Origin: Bacteroidota bacterium
GTDB taxonomy: Bacteria; Bacteroidota; Bacteroidia; B-17B0; Aurantibacillaceae
Direction: 5' to 3'
DNA length: 64,000 bases
Assembly: GCA_016702705.1 (NCBI GenBank)
Contig: JADJDM010000018.1
Coordinates: forward strand, 62,001-126,000
The notes under the pieces are model-generated. The model saw only the letters and a program-made list of their open reading frames with translations, did not search any database and was not told the origin of the DNA. Position numbers and translations under genes: made by a program. The first letter of the stretch is position 1; the number at the start of each line of letters is the position of its first letter. Below, piece by piece: positions 18,628-29,620 of this stretch.

Positions 18628-20709
18628 TTAATACAATCCATTGTATTTACGAATGAACCACTCTAAACTTAATAATATGAGTAATAAAAAGAAAATTGCC
18701 TTCATATCAATTAGTTCTTTTACATCCTTGTGAGTGTATGTAATTGTTTTGATTGTATCATTCGCCAACAAACTATCTCCTAATTGATTTAATTGATTTG
18801 GGTAAAAGAATTTGCCTTTTGTTTGGTTTGCTAATCTGCTCAGCAATTGATGATCGGCAACTAATTGCATCTTTTCTGCGGTAATTTCTTTTACAGTAAT
18901 AAATCCTCTTTGCTCAAAAGCTTTAGTTCCATTATTAGTTGAGGCTTTGTAAGAATATTCGCCCGGAGACAAAACACCTAAGTTTAAACGATACCCTAAT
19001 CCTGTTTTGCTAAAAGTGTAATCAAATTTCTTATCATTCTCGTCTGTGAGTGTAAACGTAACTTCTGGCTCGGTAATTAATTCGTATGCATTATTATAAA
19101 CTTCTGCTTCTATTTCAATTGCCTCGTTTTCGTTTACAATTTTTTTTGATTTAACTCTAAAGAAACTCTTATCTGCTTTCACACTTAAGTACTGAACAAT
19201 TTTCCCAGTAAGCTCATTAAACAAATTATGATTTTGATGATCGGCGTAATCGCGCAATTTCCATTTCCACAAACCATCTCCTAAAAACACACCCGATTTT
19301 TGTTCGCCGTTTATATTAAAAAGCAACAATGGATTTTCTGTCTCCACTACCCCAATACGTTGATTTAACAATACGTTTACCGAATTGGCAATGGTATAAT
19401 TTCCCATAACTGAATTTACCGCAGGAAACTCCTTAAAATATTTTTTCAATTCTTCTGAAACAGTAAACAAAGAAAAACCTTTTGCTTCAATAGCCTCCGC
19501 GTCATTGTATTTCATACTCATTGCCTGCACATTTACTCCTGGGATTTTATCACTGCCATAAGCAGAAATCAAAAACCAAGAAGTATTATTTGCAGTTAAA
19601 TCATTCATTATTTTTGTTCCCTGCGCCGAACTTAATTGCACTTGGTTCATAATAACCAAACTATATGGTTTTACCGAAGTATTAAAATCTGCCAACAAAA
19701 ATGTCTCCACTTCATAATTTTGATTCGATTCAATACTTTCTTTAATAGCAGCAACATCAGGATGCGGGGCAGATGTGATGATTGCGATTTTTTCACGCGT
19801 ATCAATTACTTCAATCACAAAAGTCTGATAATTATTTTCTTTGTTTTGCTCTTCGTTTAACGCTGCAACACTTACAACAAATTTTTGAACGCCTGGTTTA
19901 TCTGCATCCAGCATAAAGCTATATGTTTGTGTAAACGCATCGGCATTTATTTTTATCTTTTGTTCAGCTAACTTCTTTCCTGTTTTGGTAATGGTAAGCG
20001 ATGTTTCTTTACCACTTAATTTTCGTGCATCAACTGTAATTTCAACGGGAAATTTATTACCTAAATAAGCTACTTGATTATGATCTGTTTTTTTTATGCT
20101 GATATCTTTAATAATGGTTGTATCACCTAAAGCAACCGTATAAACCGGAATCTTCATCTTTTCCGATGAATAAACAGGATTGGTGCCTTTGTTATACAAA
20201 CCATCAGAAGCAAACACAATTGCACCAACATTTCGATTGCTGTAATTATTTTCGATTTCATTGAACAAGGAAGAATAATCAGTTTCCTTTCCTTTAAAAT
20301 TAACAGTATCATTCAATTCTGTTTTGTCAGAAAAGCGATAGAACTTAACATCGTACTTATCAGAAAGTTTATTCACCAATCCTTTTAAGGAATTCAAATA
20401 TTCACCTTTCATAAAAACAGAATCCTTACTATTAAGTAATGACGATGAATTATCCTGAGCAACCACAATGATTGGTTTCTCCTTTTCATTCACCATACGT
20501 TTAATGAAAGGGTCTAATAAAAAGAAAAGCAAAAAAGCAACGAGCAGTGTTCGCAATGCAAACAATACATACTTTACTTTTTTGCTCAATTCTTTGTTTC
20601 GTTGTGAGCCATAATATAAAATTGATGCAAACAGCAATCCACCTAGCACGCAGCAAGGTACAAACCATAAGGAATATTGCGTTATGATATCAACTAAAAA
20701 AACGAACAC
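18628..20709 (-). CDS. VWA-like membrane protein (BatA-like topology)
   Basis: The protein starts with GTG (MFVFLVDIITQY), has two N-terminal membrane helices, a von Willebrand A-like domain (IIVVAQDNSSSLL for the metal site, GAIVFASDGLYNKGTNP further on), beta-sandwich domains, and one C-terminal helix (AIFFLLLILLSLEWF). The DxSxS motif appears as DNSSS, so metal binding is plausible. Similar large proteins occur widely in Bacteroidota with no assigned role; a stress or envelope-assembly function is possible. It runs directly into the porin gene. The motif GCGGGGCA occurs on the non-coding strand at 19764. Confidence 0.75.
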   Translation of the reverse strand: MFVFLVDIITQYSLWFVPCCVLGGLLFASILYYGSQRNKELSKKVKYVLFALRTLLVAFLLFFLLDPFIKRMVNEKEKPIIVVAQDNSSSLLNSKDSVFMKGEYLNSLKGLVNKLSDKYDVKFYRFSDKTELNDTVNFKGKETDYSSLFNEIENNYSNRNVGAIVFASDGLYNKGTNPVYSSEKMKIPVYTVALGDTTIIKDISIKKTDHNQVAYLGNKFPVEITVDARKLSGKETSLTITKTGKKLAEQKIKINADAFTQTYSFMLDADKPGVQKFVVSVAALNEEQNKENNYQTFVIEVIDTREKIAIITSAPHPDVAAIKESIESNQNYEVETFLLADFNTSVKPYSLVIMNQVQLSSAQGTKIMNDLTANNTSWFLISAYGSDKIPGVNVQAMSMKYNDAEAIEAKGFSLFTVSEELKKYFKEFPAVNSVMGNYTIANSVNVLLNQRIGVVETENPLLLFNINGEQKSGVFLGDGLWKWKLRDYADHQNHNLFNELTGKIVQYLSVKADKSFFRVKSKKIVNENEAIEIEAEVYNNAYELITEPEVTFTLTDENDKKFDYTFSKTGLGYRLNLGVLSPGEYSYKASTNNGTKAFEQRGFITVKEITAEKMQLVADHQLLSRLANQTKGKFFYPNQLNQLGDSLLANDTIKTITYTHKDVKELIDMKAIFFLLLILLSLEWFIRKYNGLY

Positions 20710-20750
20710 GTAGATTATTTAAGATTTAAGATATTAGATTTCAGATTTGC

Positions 20751-21497
20751 TTAGGTAAGCATTCCTCCACATACGTTAATGCACTGGCCGGTAATGTATG
20801 CACTCATATCACTTGCCAAAAACAAAGTAAGGTTTGCAACATCTTCAGAAGTACCACCGCGTTTCAAAGGAATACTATCTCTCCAACCTTGAACAACTTT
20901 TTCATCCAATGCGCCTGTCATTTCAGTTTCGATAAAACCTGGAGCAATTGCATTTGAACGAATGTTACGAGAACCTAATTCCAAAGCAACAGATTTTGTG
21001 AACCCAATAATACCTGCTTTTGAAGCTGAATAATTTGATTGCCCCGCATTCCCTTTAACACCAACAACCGAACTCATGTTAATGATTGAGCCACTACGAG
21101 CCTTTAGCATTGGACGTTGCACCGCTTTAGTTAAATTAAAAACAGATTTTAAGTTTGCATTAATTACTTCATCCCATTGTTGTTCGCTCATACGCATTAA
21201 CAAGGTATCACGTGTAATACCTGCATTATTTACTAATATATCAATAGTTCCAAAATCGGCAACAACGCTGTTTACTAACTCATCGGCAGCTTTAAAGTCT
21301 GCGGCATCACTTTGATAACCTTTTGCTTTAATTCCGTAAGCTGCTAATTCAGCTTCTAAAGCTTTTGCTTTTTCTACTGAACTTAAAAACGTGAAAGCGA
21401 TATTAGCGCCTTGTTCTGCAAACTTAACTGCAATTCCTTTTCCAATTCCTCTTGATGCTCCTGTAATAAGAGCCGTTTTTCCTTGTAATAACTTCAT
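20751..21497 (-). CDS. fabG: 3-oxoacyl-[acyl-carrier-protein] reductase
   Basis: FabG reduces 3-oxoacyl-ACP with NADPH in each cycle of fatty-acid elongation. The short-chain dehydrogenase motifs are complete: TGASRGIGKGIA for cofactor binding, NNAGITRDTLLMRMS, the catalytic Ser in INMSSVVG and YSASKAG for the Tyr/Lys pair. Length (248 residues) and the FabG-specific NAGITRD and GGMLT ending fit the family. It is upstream of the VWA gene by 41 bases on the same strand. One GCGGGGCA motif lies inside (21050). Confidence 0.95.
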   Translation of the reverse strand: MKLLQGKTALITGASRGIGKGIAVKFAEQGANIAFTFLSSVEKAKALEAELAAYGIKAKGYQSDAADFKAADELVNSVVADFGTIDILVNNAGITRDTLLMRMSEQQWDEVINANLKSVFNLTKAVQRPMLKARSGSIINMSSVVGVKGNAGQSNYSASKAGIIGFTKSVALELGSRNIRSNAIAPGFIETEMTGALDEKVVQGWRDSIPLKRGGTSEDVANLTLFLASDMSAYITGQCINVCGGMLT

Positions 21498-21662
21498 ATT
21501 TACTAAAATTAAATTTCTTTATAACAAGTGGTAAATATAACAAAAACTGCCGGAAAAAGCGGTGGTAAACAAGGCTATTTTGTGATTTTTTAAAGCTTCA
21601 ACTTGTTGATTTTTAGTGCAAATGAAAAAGCACAAACAACAGATAATCATTATCTTTACACA

Positions 21663-23758
21663 ATGCAAAATAAATTAGCTACAACATTCATTATTATTCT
21701 GTTTGCAGTTAATGCTTTGTTTTCGCAAGTTAAACCTATTTGCATTTTAGACTTAACAAAAAAAAATGCAGAAGCTACAAAAGGCAATCTCTTTTCAGCG
21801 GGGCATATTTTAAAATCAGCAGGCTTTTCTTTTACAACAACTGACTCGGTAAATATTGCCTTACAATCAAAAATAATATTTTCAACTTCAAACATTGAGA
21901 GTTATACATTTAACAATGCTGAACGTGATTCATTAAGAAGTTTTTTAATGCGTGGTGGAATTTGGATTGCAACAAACGACAAAGACACATTACTCTATGA
22001 TTGTTTCGGGATTTCTGCAACAAGTTTTAACTCCAATAGATTTTATTTAAATTTTAACACTGCTTATGACACCAACATTTTCGCACTTTTTGATGAACCC
22101 TTCGAAAAACAAATTCAGTTTGGAGACACCGCTGATTATGCTACTTGTATTGGAACACGTGCATTTACACCAACCACCGCTGATACATTAGCAACTTATG
22201 AAACTGGAGAAGTTGCTGCAACACATAATGCATTTGGACTAGGTCATAATTATCAATTAGGAACACAATTAAAAGAAGTTATTTTGCGTCCGCAAGTAAA
22301 AGAAGATTATCATGCAAACCGTGATTTCTCTAATGGCTTTGAACCTGCGCAAGATGTGTATGTTTTTTTAATTGCAGGTATTATTAAAAAACATTTGCCA
22401 AATGTAGTTTACAAACACACATCGTATTGCAATTTCAAATCTACTTTAGTAATTACCCACGATGTAGATGCTACAAGCTCGATGGAGATGTTTGATGATT
22501 ACGCAAGTTATGAGAAAGTAAATGATATTAGTTCAACTTACATGATAACCACGCATTACAATCACGATAAACTGGCGAAGAATTTTTTTGATGGCTACGA
22601 AAACGATATTTTAAGAGTATTCTCAATGGGACACGACATTCAAAGTCACAGTGTTTCGCATATCCCTGATTTTGACGTGGAAACCATTGTTCCTATGGGC
22701 TCGCCTGGAAATAATAGATACAATTACTCTCCCTATTTTAACGGAACAATATCTAGCAACGTGAGTGTTTTTGGCGAGGCAGAAGTAAGCAGGGATTTGT
22801 TAAGTGGAATTACAAATAAACAAGTAAATATATTTAGACCAGGCTACCTTGCCTTTCCAAATTATTTAATAAATGTATTAGATAGCCTGCATTACTCGTT
22901 TAGCAGCAGTCATAGCGCAAACAATGTAATGACAAATTTTCCATTTTTCTCGCACACCGATTTAGAAATGGATGGAAGATTAACAAATGTGCTTGAAATC
23001 CCAAACACCATTTCAGATGTATTGCATGATGATCCAATTAGTCAATCAAATTATTTAAGTAAAGTTGCTTTATGGAAATCGAGCTTTGATAAAAACCATA
23101 GTAACAATCTTTCTACTGTATTATTAATTCATCCTACACGTTATTATAAATTACATGCGCAGCAGTTATTAATTCAATCCTTGCCCCAAAGCAGTATCAC
23201 CACTAACTTAGAAGAGTTTGCGTTTTTTGGAAAAACAGAGATTCATTAGAATTTACAACGCAAACGACAGGTGACACTTTATTTATTCAGCTTTCTTTAA
23301 AAGCAAATGAAATAAATGAACATGTATCTTATATAATAAATAACGGACAGAATTTTTCAAAAATTAAAGTATTTGATAAAGATTCTACATTAATAAATTA
23401 CACACAAAGTAATTGGAATGCAAATGATATTATCATTCATAATAGCTGCGAGCGCCCAACATACAATAACTATTCGATTGCTGCAACTCCTAGTGTTAAT
23501 AACGTTTACGTACATCCTAACCCATCTGATAAAAGCGGGGCATGGTTGCATTTCGAATTAATGGAAGAATCAGAAGTGACGATTTCTATTTACGATACGA
23601 AAGGAAGTATAGTAGCTGAACCATTTATTTCTGCAAAATATAATTTAGGCATTCACGACCTTGCTTTACCTTATCAAACATTAAGTAAAGGTGTTTATGC
23701 GTTAAGAGTAACTATTGGAACTGAAATTTATAAATTGAAGTGGGTGCTTATTGAGTAA
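21663..23758 (+). CDS. Secreted polysaccharide deacetylase-like protein with T9SS sorting domain, one frameshift
   Basis: The ATG at 21663 opens a signal peptide (MQNKLATTFIIILFAVNALF). The central region (about residues 255-480) has NodB/polysaccharide-deacetylase marks: LVITHDVDATSS, HDIQSHSVSH and FRPGY. The frame stops at 23249. Adding one base to the AAAAA run at 23231-23235 extends it through RDSLEFTTQTTGDTLF to a C-terminal type A sorting domain (VYVHPNPSDKSG ... KGVYALRVTIG) that ends at 23758. It should be exported by the T9SS and attached to or released from the cell surface. The true substrate is unknown. It carries two GCGGGGCA motifs (21798, 23535). Confidence 0.8.
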
Positions 23759-23895
23759 GGGGGCTTCGTCAAGCTTGGATTCAAGAGTAAGGAAAATAAT
23801 TTAGTAAAGCTTAATTATTTTACTAAACGAGATTTCTTAGTGCAACTTCGTGAGCTTAGTGTCTTAGTGGTGAAATAAGCCGCAACACCAAATCA

Positions 23896-24285
23896 CTATT
23901 TCCTTTCAATCAAATCCCACAAATTACCGTACAAATCAGCAAACACAAGCACTGCCCCCCATTTTTCTTCAACAGGTTCGCGGACAATTGTTACGCCGTT
24001 TTGTTTCATGTTTTCGTAATCTCTTTTTATATCATCGGTATGCATAAACAAAAACACCCTACCTCCACTTTGATTTCCAACGCTTGCTAATTGTTCTTCA
24101 TTAGAAGCTTGAGCCAACAACAATTTACATCCTTTAGAATTTTTAGGAGCAACAACAACCCAACGTTTTGTTTCACTCAACTTAGTATCTTCAATTAAAT
24201 CAAAACCTAATTTCTGAGTATAAAACTCAATCGCCTCATCATAATCCTTAACTACCAGTGCTATTTGAAAAATTTCTTGTTGCAT
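23896..24285 (-). CDS. VOC-family (glyoxalase/bleomycin-resistance-like) protein
   Basis: At 129 residues it has the paired beta-alpha-beta-beta-beta fold of the vicinal oxygen chelate family: IALVVKDYDEAIEFYTQKLGFDL at the start and VLVFADLYGNLWDLIERK at the end. The substrate cannot be predicted. It stands alone between the deacetylase and the helicase. Confidence 0.85.
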   Translation of the reverse strand: MQQEIFQIALVVKDYDEAIEFYTQKLGFDLIEDTKLSETKRWVVVAPKNSKGCKLLLAQASNEEQLASVGNQSGGRVFLFMHTDDIKRDYENMKQNGVTIVREPVEEKWGAVLVFADLYGNLWDLIERK

Positions 24286-24333
24286 TTACAAAATTTAAAT
24301 TCGAAATAATTTCATTTTCAAATTTTCAAATTA

Positions 24334-25665
24334 TTATTTACTCCCTTTTCTCCTAATATTCGCCAACTTAACCCTCCTAGCTCTTTCTTGACGGCGTTTT
24401 CCAACTTGTGGTACTTGTTTGTTTTTCTCGCTCTTCTCGTGAAATGCAGGTCCAGAAACTTCAATCTTCTTATTAAACTTATGAATGTTTTTGTCTTTCT
24501 TCACGGGACGTTCATCAGGGATAAGTTTTGGTGAAACTTCCACTTCAACAGGAAACTTTTCCATTGTGATTTTTTTCTTCATCAAGGCTTCAATTGCTTT
24601 TTGATTGTCTTTTTCTAAAGGACTCACAAAAGCCATTGATGTTCCAATACTATCTGCACGACCTGTTCTACCAATACGATGAATGTAATCGTTTGGCTCA
24701 ACTGGAATATCAAAATTAATTACGTGTGTTACCTCGGGAATATCTAAACCACGTGCAATAATATCAGTTGCAACTAATACACGATGTGTTCCATCATAAA
24801 AATGTTTTATTGCATTAAAACGTTGCGGTTGCGATTTGTTCGAATGAATAACACCAGTTTGCTCCTTAAAAGAAGGTGCCATTTCTTCATACAATAAATC
24901 TGCCCATTTTTTATTTTTTACAAATACTAAAACACGCTTCATATCAGGCGTATTGTCTAATAAATGTTCGAGCAAATTTATTTTAGTATAAAAATTAGGA
25001 GCAGGATAAGCACGTTGGTCAATTTTATCAATTGGAGTTCCACGTGCAATTAACTCTATGTATTGTGGTTCAAGAAAAAACTTGCCAATTAATTTTTCTA
25101 CATCCTCATCCAAAGTTGCCGAAAACAATAAGTTTTGTCGTTTTAAAGGCAAAGCATCCATTAAAGTAAAAAGCTGTGCTCTAAAACCTAAGTTCAACAT
25201 TTCATCAACTTCATCAATAACCAATTTCTTAACCATTTGTAATTGAATACTTCTGGTAAGAATTAAATCATTTAGTCGTCCTGGTGTTGTTACCAATATA
25301 TCCAAGCCATCATACACAGCTTGTTTTTGCTTGTTAATATTAGAGCCACCATAAATACCAGTAAATCTAACACTCATGTATTTTGTCAATTTTTCAATTT
25401 CACCAACAACTTGAGCTACTAACTCACGTGTAGGTAAAACAATGATAGCGCGTGGTTGTTTTTGCTCCGAATAGGTAAGCTGACGCAAAATAGGCAACAA
25501 ATAAGCAAAGGTTTTACCTGTACCCGTTTGTGCTATCGCCACTACATCTTTTCCCGACATAATTACCGGAAATGACTTTTCTTGAATGGGTGTAGCATCT
25601 TCAAAGCCTAAATCGGCTAATGCTTTTCCTAATGGCTTACTTAAATTTAACTCTTCAAACTTCAT
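24334..25665 (-). CDS. DEAD-box-family ATP-dependent RNA helicase
   Basis: The two RecA-like domains carry the standard helicase motifs: Q motif ATPIQEKSFP, Walker A AQTGTGKT, motif II as DEVD rather than DEAD, SAT in LFSATLDED, ARGLDIPEV and HRIGRTGR. A basic C-terminal tail (KRRQERARRVKLANIRRKGSK) probably binds RNA. I use the ATG at 25665 (MKFEELNLSKPLG), because the upstream extension is not typical of the family. Likely roles are ribosome assembly or cold adaptation. Confidence 0.92.
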   Translation of the reverse strand: MKFEELNLSKPLGKALADLGFEDATPIQEKSFPVIMSGKDVVAIAQTGTGKTFAYLLPILRQLTYSEQKQPRAIIVLPTRELVAQVVGEIEKLTKYMSVRFTGIYGGSNINKQKQAVYDGLDILVTTPGRLNDLILTRSIQLQMVKKLVIDEVDEMLNLGFRAQLFTLMDALPLKRQNLLFSATLDEDVEKLIGKFFLEPQYIELIARGTPIDKIDQRAYPAPNFYTKINLLEHLLDNTPDMKRVLVFVKNKKWADLLYEEMAPSFKEQTGVIHSNKSQPQRFNAIKHFYDGTHRVLVATDIIARGLDIPEVTHVINFDIPVEPNDYIHRIGRTGRADSIGTSMAFVSPLEKDNQKAIEALMKKKITMEKFPVEVEVSPKLIPDERPVKKDKNIHKFNKKIEVSGPAFHEKSEKNKQVPQVGKRRQERARRVKLANIRRKGSK

Positions 25666-25820
25666 AATTTCAAAACATAAAACGCAAAGGTAAGCTATTC
25701 GATTCAATTGTAAGAATATCAGTGGATTTAGGTAGAATTTAATGCAAAATTGTCACTCACTAGCTGCGAATATTTTACTAAATTTGTCATCGAAATTCGA
25801 ATTTTAAAACTCTATATATT

Positions 25821-27452
25821 ATGCCAAAAGGAATTTACAAAGTACCCGTTGCAGCTAACGAACCAATAAAAAGTTATGCAGCTGGAAGCCCTGAAAGAAA
25901 AGAACTTCAGGCTATGCTTAAAGAATTAAGAAGTAAAGAATTAGACATTCCAATGTACATTGGCTCTGAAGAAGTACGTAGCGGAACTAAAACCCGCCTT
26001 GCTCCTCCTCATGACCATAAACATACTTTAGGTCATTTTCACAAAAGTGACAAAACCCACGTTACACAAGCCATTGATGCTGCATTAGCTGCAAAAGAAA
26101 AATGGGCAAATTTAAGCTGGGAACACCGTGCTTCTATCTTTTTAAAAGCCGCTGAATTAATAGCAGGACCATACCGTTCTAAATTAAATGCTGCAACAAT
26201 GTTGGGGCAAAGTAAAAATGCTTTCCAAGCTGAGATTGACAGTGCATGTGAGATAATTGACTTTTTAAGATTCAATGTTCAGTACATGACAGAAATTTAT
26301 GCTGATCAACCTATTTCTGGTCCAGGTGTTTGGAATCGTTTAGAGTGGAGACCATTAGAAGGATTTATTTATGCATTAACACCTTTCAATTTTACAGCTA
26401 TTGCAGGTAATTTACCTACAAGCTGTGCCATGATGGGTAATGTGGTTGTTTGGAAACCAAGTAATACACAAGTTTACAGTGCAAATGTATTAATGGAAAT
26501 TTTCAAAAAAGCTGGTGTACCAGATGGAGTTATTAATTTAATTTACCCAAGTGGACCAGATGCAGCTGACGTGGTTTTTAATCATAAAGACTTTGCAGGT
26601 ATTCACTTTACAGGAAGTACAGAAGTATTCCAAAATATTTGGCAAACAATTGGTAACAACATACACAAATACAGATCTTACCCACGGATTGTTGGAGAAA
26701 CAGGCGGAAAAGATTTTATTATGGCACACAAATCTGCAGAAGCAAAATCATTAGCTGTAGCAATTAGCCGTGGAGCCTTTGAATACCAAGGACAAAAATG
26801 TTCGGCTGCATCTCGTGCCTACATTCCTTCTAACTTATGGGAAGAAGTAAAAGGATATGTGTTAGCTGATTTAAAAGATATGAAAATGGGTCCAACTGAG
26901 GATTTCACTAATTTCATTAACGCAGTTATCGACGAAAAATCATTTGACAAATTAGCAGGTTATATTGATGCTGCTAAAAAAGACAGTAATGTTGAAATTA
27001 TTGCAGGTGGTAAGTATGATAAGAGTTCAGGTTACTTTATTGAGCCAACTATTATCGTAGCAAAAGATCCAAAATACGTTACTATGTGCGAAGAATTATT
27101 TGGACCAGTGTTAACACTTTATGTTTACGACGAAAATAAATTTGAAGAAACATTGGAATTAGTTGATTCAACTTCTATTTACGCTTTAACTGGTGCGATA
27201 CTAGCTCAAGATCGTTATGCAATTGAATTAGCAACAAAAAAATTAAGCAACGCAGCAGGTAACTTTTACATCAATGATAAATGTACTGGTGCAGTAGTTG
27301 GCCAGCAACCATTTGGTGGAGCTCGTGGTAGCGGAACAAATGATAAAGCAGGTGCTAAAATTAATTTATTACGTTGGGTTTCTCCTCGTACTATTAAAGA
27401 AACATTTACACCTCCAACTGATTATAAATATCCATTTTTACAAGCAGATTAA
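25821..27452 (+). CDS. pruA: L-glutamate gamma-semialdehyde (1-pyrroline-5-carboxylate) dehydrogenase
   Basis: This enzyme oxidises glutamate semialdehyde to glutamate with NAD, the second step of proline breakdown. The 543-residue length matches the RocA/PruA1 type. Visible marks are the nucleotide-site FTGSTEVFQNIW, the catalytic Glu in VGETGGKDF and the catalytic Cys in YQGQKCSAASRAY. No proline dehydrogenase gene is adjacent. A strong terminator follows directly. Confidence 0.95.
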   Translation: MPKGIYKVPVAANEPIKSYAAGSPERKELQAMLKELRSKELDIPMYIGSEEVRSGTKTRLAPPHDHKHTLGHFHKSDKTHVTQAIDAALAAKEKWANLSWEHRASIFLKAAELIAGPYRSKLNAATMLGQSKNAFQAEIDSACEIIDFLRFNVQYMTEIYADQPISGPGVWNRLEWRPLEGFIYALTPFNFTAIAGNLPTSCAMMGNVVVWKPSNTQVYSANVLMEIFKKAGVPDGVINLIYPSGPDAADVVFNHKDFAGIHFTGSTEVFQNIWQTIGNNIHKYRSYPRIVGETGGKDFIMAHKSAEAKSLAVAISRGAFEYQGQKCSAASRAYIPSNLWEEVKGYVLADLKDMKMGPTEDFTNFINAVIDEKSFDKLAGYIDAAKKDSNVEIIAGGKYDKSSGYFIEPTIIVAKDPKYVTMCEELFGPVLTLYVYDENKFEETLELVDSTSIYALTGAILAQDRYAIELATKKLSNAAGNFYINDKCTGAVVGQQPFGGARGSGTNDKAGAKINLLRWVSPRTIKETFTPPTDYKYPFLQAD

Positions 27453-27480
27453 TCAATTAAGAAATAGCATTAATAATAGA

Positions 27481-27509
27481 AAGCTCCTCGAAATTCGAGG
27501 AGCTTTTTT
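27481..27509 (+). terminator. Rho-independent terminator of pruA
   Basis: A 10-bp stem (AAGCTCCTCG / CGAGGAGCTT) with an AAATT loop is followed by six T residues, 28 bases after the pruA stop. Confidence 0.9.
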
Positions 27510-27610
27510 GCTTTTAACGATTGGTGAAGTGAAATCAACGCTTCGTGAAATTGTGACTGCATTATTGGTTAATGTTGCGAATACTTGCATCAAATTAAAA
27601 CAATATTACC

Positions 27611-28702
27611 ATGTTAAAACAAATTCTTTTAGTATCCATGTTAGGGCTAGCTTTATGGCTAATGCTCAATTTGGAAAAATGATGAAAAATTTAGAAAACA
27701 AAGCAAACGGTGTTGCTTCTGAAGAACTTCCAAAAGGTGTAGAATTATATACCGAGACACATACCGACAGTATGGGTTTTTCAGGTAAATATTACACAAA
27801 ATATCCTGTAAAGTTATCGGTATTAAACGCGATGAATATGCCTAAATATTTTAATGTAAGCGAAGTTACATTAGAATTAAGACAAGCTTCTTTATCTGGT
27901 GTTTTTCATTTTATAAAAGATGAAACTGGCAAAAAAATGAGAAGTGAAAACACAGACATGAAAACTGTTGTTGATTTTGGAATGCCAGGAGATGGAGGGA
28001 ATCAACTTGCACGTAAAACAATGAAAGCTTGTAATTGTTTTCAATTAGAAGTAAATAATTCATTTGGAAACTCAGGTGAAAAAAGAGGTTTTGAAGACGA
28101 TGCGAAAATCTATCGTTACACAAAAGATCCTGATATTATTTTTTATTGGTCGCCCACAATATAGTGAGTACAAAAAAAGTGGGAAGAAACATTTTCGCTT
28201 CTTTAGGTCACAATTATACAGGGGCAAGTTTTAATGTATTAAGTAAAAACAAAGAAAAATTAGCGCAATGGGATAGTTTAAAAATTGTAGATGCGATTTT
28301 TGAAATGGAAGCTTTATATTCTGAAGAAACTAGCGGAGCATTAGCCTCGATGATAAATCTTCCTGCTAAAGGTGTAAACGATGCTGCAAGAGAAAAAGAA
28401 TATTATGCTTTAATTAAACCATTTGCAGATAAAGACAAACCTGCTGCTTGGGGAGATAAATTTTTTCTGCTACATTCAAAAGATTGGAAAGTATTTTACA
28501 AAAAGACAATCCTACTGCCATCTCTCATCGTTCTGCAACAGTAATTGCAGTTTCTACAAATTGGCCAAAAGGCGAGTGCAGATACATTACATGTGCAATT
28601 AACCAATCGTATGATGGGAAAGATTTTGGAAAAGCATTTATGGCTGGTTTTGTTGGCTCATTAGTTCCAGTAAGTTGCGAATCAGTTAAAGGTTTTAAAT
28701 AA
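27611..28702 (+). CDS. Secreted hypothetical protein broken by three frameshifts
   Basis: Joined across three single-base breaks, the reading frame encodes a signal peptide (MLKQILLVSMLGLA, then LMANAQ), followed by about 345 residues. The breaks are near 27651-27658 (signal peptide), 28158-28166 and 28481-28485. Recognisable blocks are KANGVASEELPKGVELYTE, NIFASLGHNYTGASFNVLS and CRYITCAINQSYDGKDFGK. I do not know the family. Three breaks in one gene could mean a true pseudogene, but neighbours that must be functional are also broken, so assembly error is at least as likely. Confidence 0.6.
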
Positions 28703-28759
28703 ATAATATAACAAAAGCCTCCTAATAAACAGGGGTTTTTCTTACCTTAGCTTTCCCAA

Positions 28760-29519
28760 ATGATTAATGCTATATTAATAGATGATGAAGAAAGAGCAAG
28801 AGATTCCAAGAACCTTGCTTACTTCCTATTGCCCCGATGTAAACATTGTTGCAGAGTGCGCTAATGTTCCAGATGGTGTATTAGCTATTAATAAACACCA
28901 TCCAAAACTTATTTTTCTCGACATTGAAATGCCCGAATACAACGGCTTTGAACTACTTAGTTTTTTCAGAGATGTAGATTTTGAAATTATTTTTGTTACC
29001 GCATATAATGACTATGCATTAAAAGCTTTTGAAGTATCTGCAGTTGATTACGTTTTAAAACCTGTAGATATTGACAAGCTAAAAGCAGCAGTTGACAAAG
29101 CTTCTAAGCGATTAGAAGGTCATGATATGAAAAACAGATTGGATGTTTTAAAGGATTCATTTAAAACAAACCAGTTTAATAAAATCGCTTTACCATTAGC
29201 AGAGGGTTTACTTTTTGTTGATGTAATGGAAATAGTTTATTTAGAAGCCGATGGAGCATACACCAACGTATGGTTAAAAGATGGCTCCAAAATATTAGTG
29301 AGCAAAAAAATAAAATTCTTTGAAGAAGTATTAGAAGGCAGACAAAACTTCTTCCGCTCCCACCGCTCTTTTATGGTGAATATCAATTTCATCAAAAAAT
29401 ACAATCGATCTGATAATTCGCTTTTACTTGATAATGGCAAAAACATCATCATTTCGCGCGATAGAAAAACTGAGTTTGAAACTCAGCTTAAAAACAACAA
29501 TTTAACTGTTGGGATTTAG
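28760..29519 (+). CDS. LytTR-family response regulator, one frameshift
   Basis: The ATG at 28760 gives the receiver start MINAILIDDEERARDS. A one-base shift near 28815-28820 joins it to LLTSYCPDVNIVAECANVPDGV and the phospho-acceptor block LIFLDIEMPEYNGFEL, with FVTAYNDYALKAFE and DYVLKPVD completing the receiver. The C-terminal LytTR domain (EIVYLEADGAYTNVWLKDG, FFRSHRSFMVNINFIKKY) binds DNA. No LytS-type kinase gene is adjacent, so the partner is elsewhere. Confidence 0.85.
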
Positions 29520-29620
29520 ATATCCGAATCAATACGATTCATGAACTCAAAACCACCGTTCGTGAATTTGGACACCTCTCCTATTTAAATAGCATGGATA
29601 TTTGAATAAAATTAAAATTC

